Assembly: GCA_011523365.1 (NCBI GenBank) | Contig: WTGY01000177.1 | Coordinates: 62,001 to 126,000 of the forward strand | DNA length: 64,000 nucleotides | Reading direction: 5' to 3' | DNA from: Caldilineaceae bacterium | Lineage (GTDB): Bacteria; Chloroflexota; Anaerolineae; Caldilineales; Caldilineaceae | In this document: in pieces, positions 61,198 to 64,000 of the stretch | Numbering within the stretch: position 1 is the first letter of the stretch | Layout: each line of letters starts with the position of its first letter | The notes under the pieces: generated by a model | Told to the model about the DNA's origin: nothing | The model's input: the letters and a program-made list of their open reading frames with translations, nothing else | The model's database searches: none | Translations under genes and position numbers: made by a program

Positions 61198-62515
61198 AGC
61201 TTGTTCCTCTATATTTCATCCTATCCACAGCCACAATTACGGTCTGTTTGCGGTGCCTGCGCAACGGTAAATGGTTCGCGCATAGAGTCGGCACGCCACG
61301 GCAATGGGGCTACGGATATGGGATTGATTCAGTTGTAAAGAAAAGTTAGCGGGCGCTCATCGCGGTGAGGTGCGTCTAGAGTTTGGTAGCCCTGTCCACG
61401 CAGGGTTGACGCACGTTTCTGTTGGATGAGCCTGTCAGGGAATTAACAACAACAACAGGAGCAACAACAGGAGGAGGTGGTACACAAGCAGCTGGAGGAG
61501 GAGGAGATGACAATCTTGTCGGAGTGGGACAGATGGGATTGTCTGCCGGGCGAGGCCGCCCGACTCGGTTGGTCATACGTTTGGATACGCATTTCCTTGT
61601 GCTCCTTCTCGGCCTGACATGACGGTGCATGGGTCAGGCCCTGGCAACTACTTGCAATGGATGAAACGCCGGTGAGGCATTTGGGTGTCCTTTACCGGGC
61701 CGCATCCCCTCACTTTTGTGAGGTTGGGACAGAGTATACACAGGGTTGGTTGATGTGTCAAACTCGAAATAAGTTGGATCCGGGCCGGGGCTGTCTGGAT
61801 CAGGAATTGCGGGATTGGGGTGGATTTTCGGGATGGAAGGGTGTCGGGTACTGGGTGGGGCCGTATGGGCGTGATATAGGAGATTACAAGCGTTGACGAG
61901 AGGTTTCGTGTGTTGGGGGCTGTCTGAAGAGGAGTTCGCCCGATGCTGAATCTCCGAAAAGTTGGGGCCAGCACCGGGCGAATCGGGGGATTGTGGATGA
62001 AGGCGATTGCGATCTGTTTGTGAACCGACTGTCAGTGTCGATGTGGCGGCTGGTTTCGAAGCCGATTGGTTATGGAGCTTGCCGACTGTTCAGACGCTGG
62101 GCTCAGTCCGAAAGAGGTCATTGGCAGGCCGACCGCAAGACCCTTAAGGCGGGTAGCCATCATGACTTTGGACGTAATTCACCCCCCATCTGGTGCGGGG
62201 ACGGGTCGGCGTCGGGTTCCGACCGTTGCCCCCGCACAAGACGAGTTCGGTCACAGCTTACGTCACGGGATTCGCCAGGTCCCGGGTGGGTCTGCTCAAC
62301 TCACCCGAATCCGGCAATGCCATAGTTGGATGGAACTTGGATTCCGGTCATCCCATGCGTGCTGCGGACAAGCATAAAGCTTAGCAGATTTGCGCGGCGG
62401 TTTCTCGCCAAAAGGGGACCAGTTTAGGGAACTTTCGTTGCCGGAATCGGGAGATTGGATGTGGTGGGGAGGGTGATTGGGTTGCGAATTGGAGGATATT
62501 GGGGAGGTTTGCTGG
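61198..62515. other. 1.3-kb stretch without a convincing gene
   Basis: Several short frames exist on both strands but none has a domain or clear ribosome site. A purine-rich low-complexity tract (AACAACAACAACAGGAGCAA) lies near 61447-61500; it gives a Gly/Thr-rich frame on the plus strand at 61422-61622. An imperfect inverted pair CCCGAATCCGGCAATG (62304-62319) and CGTTGCCGGAATCGGG (62436-62451) encloses ~116 bases. I see no RNA gene. The stretch may be decayed gene or mobile remnants. Confidence 0.4.
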
Positions 62516-62743
62516 TCAGGAGATGAAGAGTTTCAGGGTATTGAGGTCAAGGTTGGGGGAACGTTTGGACAGATGGAGCATTTCGACGCCGGCGATCTGG
62601 TTGGCTTCGTTGTAGTCGAGGACGATGGTGGGCGCGACCTCTTCGGATTCGACGATGGGGGAGTCGTCGAGACGGAGGTAGAGGGCGTCGGCTTCTTGGT
62701 TGATGTGGAGTTTCACAGGTTTGGGGGATTGCTCCGCAGCCAC
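62516..62743 (-). CDS. DUF2283 family small protein, third gene of the trio
   Basis: 75 residues, GTG start at 62743, 9 bases after a GGGAG site. DUF2283 shape: LHINQEADALYLRLDD-x-PIVESEEVAPTIVLDYNEANQIAGVEMLHLSKRS. These small proteins often occur beside DUF4258 proteins as candidate toxin-antitoxin pairs. It is the second DUF2283 copy and lies 12 bases after the gene at 62756. Confidence 0.88.
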   Translation of the reverse strand: MAAEQSPKPVKLHINQEADALYLRLDDSPIVESEEVAPTIVLDYNEANQIAGVEMLHLSKRSPNLDLNTLKLFIS

Positions 62744-62755
62744 GAGTTATACTCC

Positions 62756-62992
62756 CTACCCTGCTGCGACCTGGTCTTCTATCTCGCGGGCGGGCGCTTT
62801 TTCGAAGACAACCTGCTTGAGAGTTTCCGGGTTGTGCACGCGCCGGGCGGCGTCGAGGATTTCGATACCGGCGAGGTGGTTGGCGGCGTCGTAGTCAAGG
62901 GCGATGCCGTCTTCGAGGTGTTTCGTAGTTACGGTGGTGTCTGTGAAGCGGATGTATAGGGCATCTACTTCGCGATCGTAGGTTATTTTCAT
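62756..62992 (-). CDS. DUF2283 family small protein, second gene of the trio
   Basis: 78 residues. DUF2283 signature: MKITYDREVDALYIRFTD, EDGIALDYDAANHLAGIEILDAARR. Ten bases separate it from the DUF4258 gene (63003) upstream and 12 from the other DUF2283 gene downstream. Pairing with DUF4258 suggests an antitoxin role, as reported for such pairs, but no experiment supports this here. Confidence 0.88.
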   Translation of the reverse strand: MKITYDREVDALYIRFTDTTVTTKHLEDGIALDYDAANHLAGIEILDAARRVHNPETLKQVVFEKAPAREIEDQVAAG

Positions 62993-63002
62993 TGTAGTTC
63001 TC

Positions 63003-63257
63003 TTAGAAGAAATAGATGTAGACGGTTACGACCACGATTTCATCCTGTTCGTCTACGAAAATCGGCCGAACCTGCTTCGTTGCGTACATCTTGCCATTCC
63101 ACTCGCCATCATATGGGAAGTTTCTGCTGCAGGCAAGTCTTCCTCGTTCGGCCTGTTCCCAAGGGGATGATCGAATCGCCTCGACTACCTCGTCCTCGAT
63201 TCCACCTCGACGGCTGACCTGTTCCAGAGCGTGCAGGGAAAACCGGATTGATTTCAA
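63003..63257 (-). CDS. DUF4258 family small protein, possible toxin
   Basis: 84 residues, TTG start at 63257 after an AGGATA-like site. Sequence: SIRFSLHALEQVSRRGGIEDEVVEAIRSSPWEQAERGRLACSRNFPYDGEWNGKMYATKQVRPIFVDEQDEIVVVTVYIYFF. The fold is the small DUF4258 alpha/beta type with a conserved His/Gln near the start (LHALEQ) and Arg/Glu in the loop. First gene of a three-gene minus-strand unit; the putative toxin of a toxin-antitoxin pair with DUF2283. Confidence 0.88.
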   Translation of the reverse strand: MKSIRFSLHALEQVSRRGGIEDEVVEAIRSSPWEQAERGRLACSRNFPYDGEWNGKMYATKQVRPIFVDEQDEIVVVTVYIYFF

Positions 63258-63404
63258 CTGGGATATCCTGAACGTTTAGCTTGTCAGGTGACGGTTAGGC
63301 TGCCCCCCACTGTAGACGGCCTCCGCCTTCCACAGAGTACTCAGACATCATAGATGATGCATTCAAAGGGCAGAAACGCAAGTGGTCAGGCAGTGCGGGC
63401 GCGT

Positions 63405-63890
63405 TTATCGAAAGGCCAAGCGGGAAATGAAGGTCTGGACGGCGGGAAGAATGCTGTTCCCGGGTAGAATCCCGCTGGTTCGTAGTCGTTCTTTGCCCTG
63501 CCCGGCTGGCCCTGAGGTTGCGGCGAAGCGGACAAGCCCGGTGGGTAGAAACTTCATGGCGAGGATGCCGTCGCCGCGGCCCCAGTAGCTCTCTTCTGAA
63601 GCGGCTTTCCTTCCCCCGCTGGAGGGAATGCGCCACTCTGCTTCCACGTACCCTTCTGGACCGGCGCCGATCTCCGGGACTGGGAGGTGGGTCTCCTGCA
63701 TGATGAAGTCGGCGAATGATCTCAGTGACTCAATCACCAGGTCCGTTTCATCCGGATCTTCGGCGATCATTTCTCTCAATTGGACAAGCCGGGAGGCCAC
63801 TTCATTAAGACCGTGCGATTTTAGCGTGTTGACGATCTCTTTTTCTTCCGTAACTTCCATGATTGGAGTTCGGGTCAAGTCGGGGGACAT
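63405..63890 (-). CDS. unknown protein
   Basis: 161 residues, ATG at 63888-63890; a second ATG at codon 11 has no site. No recognised domain. N-terminal ~60 residues look helical (EKEIVNTLKSHGLNEVASRLVQLREMIAEDPDETDLVIESLRSFADFIMQE), followed by a region PVPEIGAGPEGYVEAEWRIPSSGGR and DGILAMKFLPTGLVRFAATSGPAGQGKERLRTSGILPGNSILPAVQTFISRLAF, with turn-rich content. The pattern is typical of a short unknown found beside toxin-like genes. It is not evidently part of the DUF4258 unit. Confidence 0.75.
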   Translation of the reverse strand: MSPDLTRTPIMEVTEEKEIVNTLKSHGLNEVASRLVQLREMIAEDPDETDLVIESLRSFADFIMQETHLPVPEIGAGPEGYVEAEWRIPSSGGRKAASEESYWGRGDGILAMKFLPTGLVRFAATSGPAGQGKERLRTSGILPGNSILPAVQTFISRLAFR

Positions 63891-64000
63891 TGTTAATTCT
63901 CACGAAAGGTCCGTTGGAGCGTGTCTAGCGGGATGGACCACTTGACGCTACCGGACAGGCACGATGACGAGAACAACTAATGCGAAACTCTGTTCTGGTC

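Noticed and set aside
61422-61622. Gly/Thr-rich short frame as a peptide precursor gene
   Set aside because: No ribosome site; low-complexity tract explains the composition; no modification genes nearby.

Overview
The window is a GC-rich bacterial chromosome segment with genes on both strands and few mobile elements. The gene mix suggests a Chloroflexota bacterium, probably Caldilineales-like: two paralogous phytanoyl-CoA-dioxygenase-family proteins, a CaiB/BaiF CoA-transferase, a formylglycine sulfatase, Uma2 proteins, a sugar ABC importer without its own ATPase, HepT/MntA, and a GAF/HisKA_2 kinase with an ANTAR regulator. This placement is inferred from gene content; there is no rRNA gene to test it.

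Layout. 0-13.6 kb: 5' part of L-rhamnose isomerase, DNA polymerase III alpha, a coiled-coil protein with a 21-bp tandem repeat, an Hsp20 chaperone, selenophosphate synthetase SelD (itself a selenoprotein, with an in-frame UGA at codon 17), a DUF898 membrane protein, a CaiB-type CoA-transferase, two Uma2 genes made by a segmental duplication, and a cyclophilin. 13.6-17.5 kb: a heterodimeric ABC exporter. 17.5-19.9 kb: an AT-richer islet with a RelBE-type toxin-antitoxin pair and a coiled-coil TIR protein. 19.9-30.1 kb: a Gfo/Idh oxidoreductase, a PhyH dioxygenase, tRNA-Pro(CGG), a PdtaS/PdtaR-like two-component pair, a GT2 glycosyltransferase, a YfhO-like membrane protein, an AmaP-like protein and ScpB. 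30.2-39.6 kb (mostly minus strand): thioesterase, HepT/MntA, E3 and E2 of a 2-oxoacid dehydrogenase complex, a VOC protein, a sulfatase, a DinB-like protein and an SH3 lipoprotein.

40.0-49.2 kb is a carbohydrate locus: a strong promoter whose -10 box lies inside an inverted repeat, a long leader, a solute-binding lipoprotein, two permeases, an unknown conserved protein, a PhyH dioxygenase, a GH5-like glycosidase, a sugar isomerase/epimerase-like protein and a GNAT protein. 49.4-52.4 kb looks like a defence cassette: AAA_21 ATPase, DUF4276 (TOPRIM-like) protein and a protein with a type I restriction R-subunit-like N-terminus. The DUF4276 gene carries a TGA where the family has a conserved glycine. 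52.5-56.5 kb is an exopolysaccharide module (two GT4 enzymes and a polyprenyl glycosylphosphotransferase). 56.6-61.2 kb (minus strand) holds a family I CoA-transferase, a glycerol-dehydrogenase-like enzyme, a sirohydrochlorin chelatase and an APS-reductase-type CysH. The last 3 kb holds about 1.3 kb with no convincing gene, a DUF4258/DUF2283/DUF2283 mini-operon and an unknown protein.

The points most worth following are the Sec-containing SelD, the ATPase/DUF4276/PD-(D/E)XK cassette with its nonsense codon, the coiled-coil TIR protein beside RelBE, the HepT with Tyr replacing the active-site His, and the duplication that copied a stump of the CoA-transferase gene.
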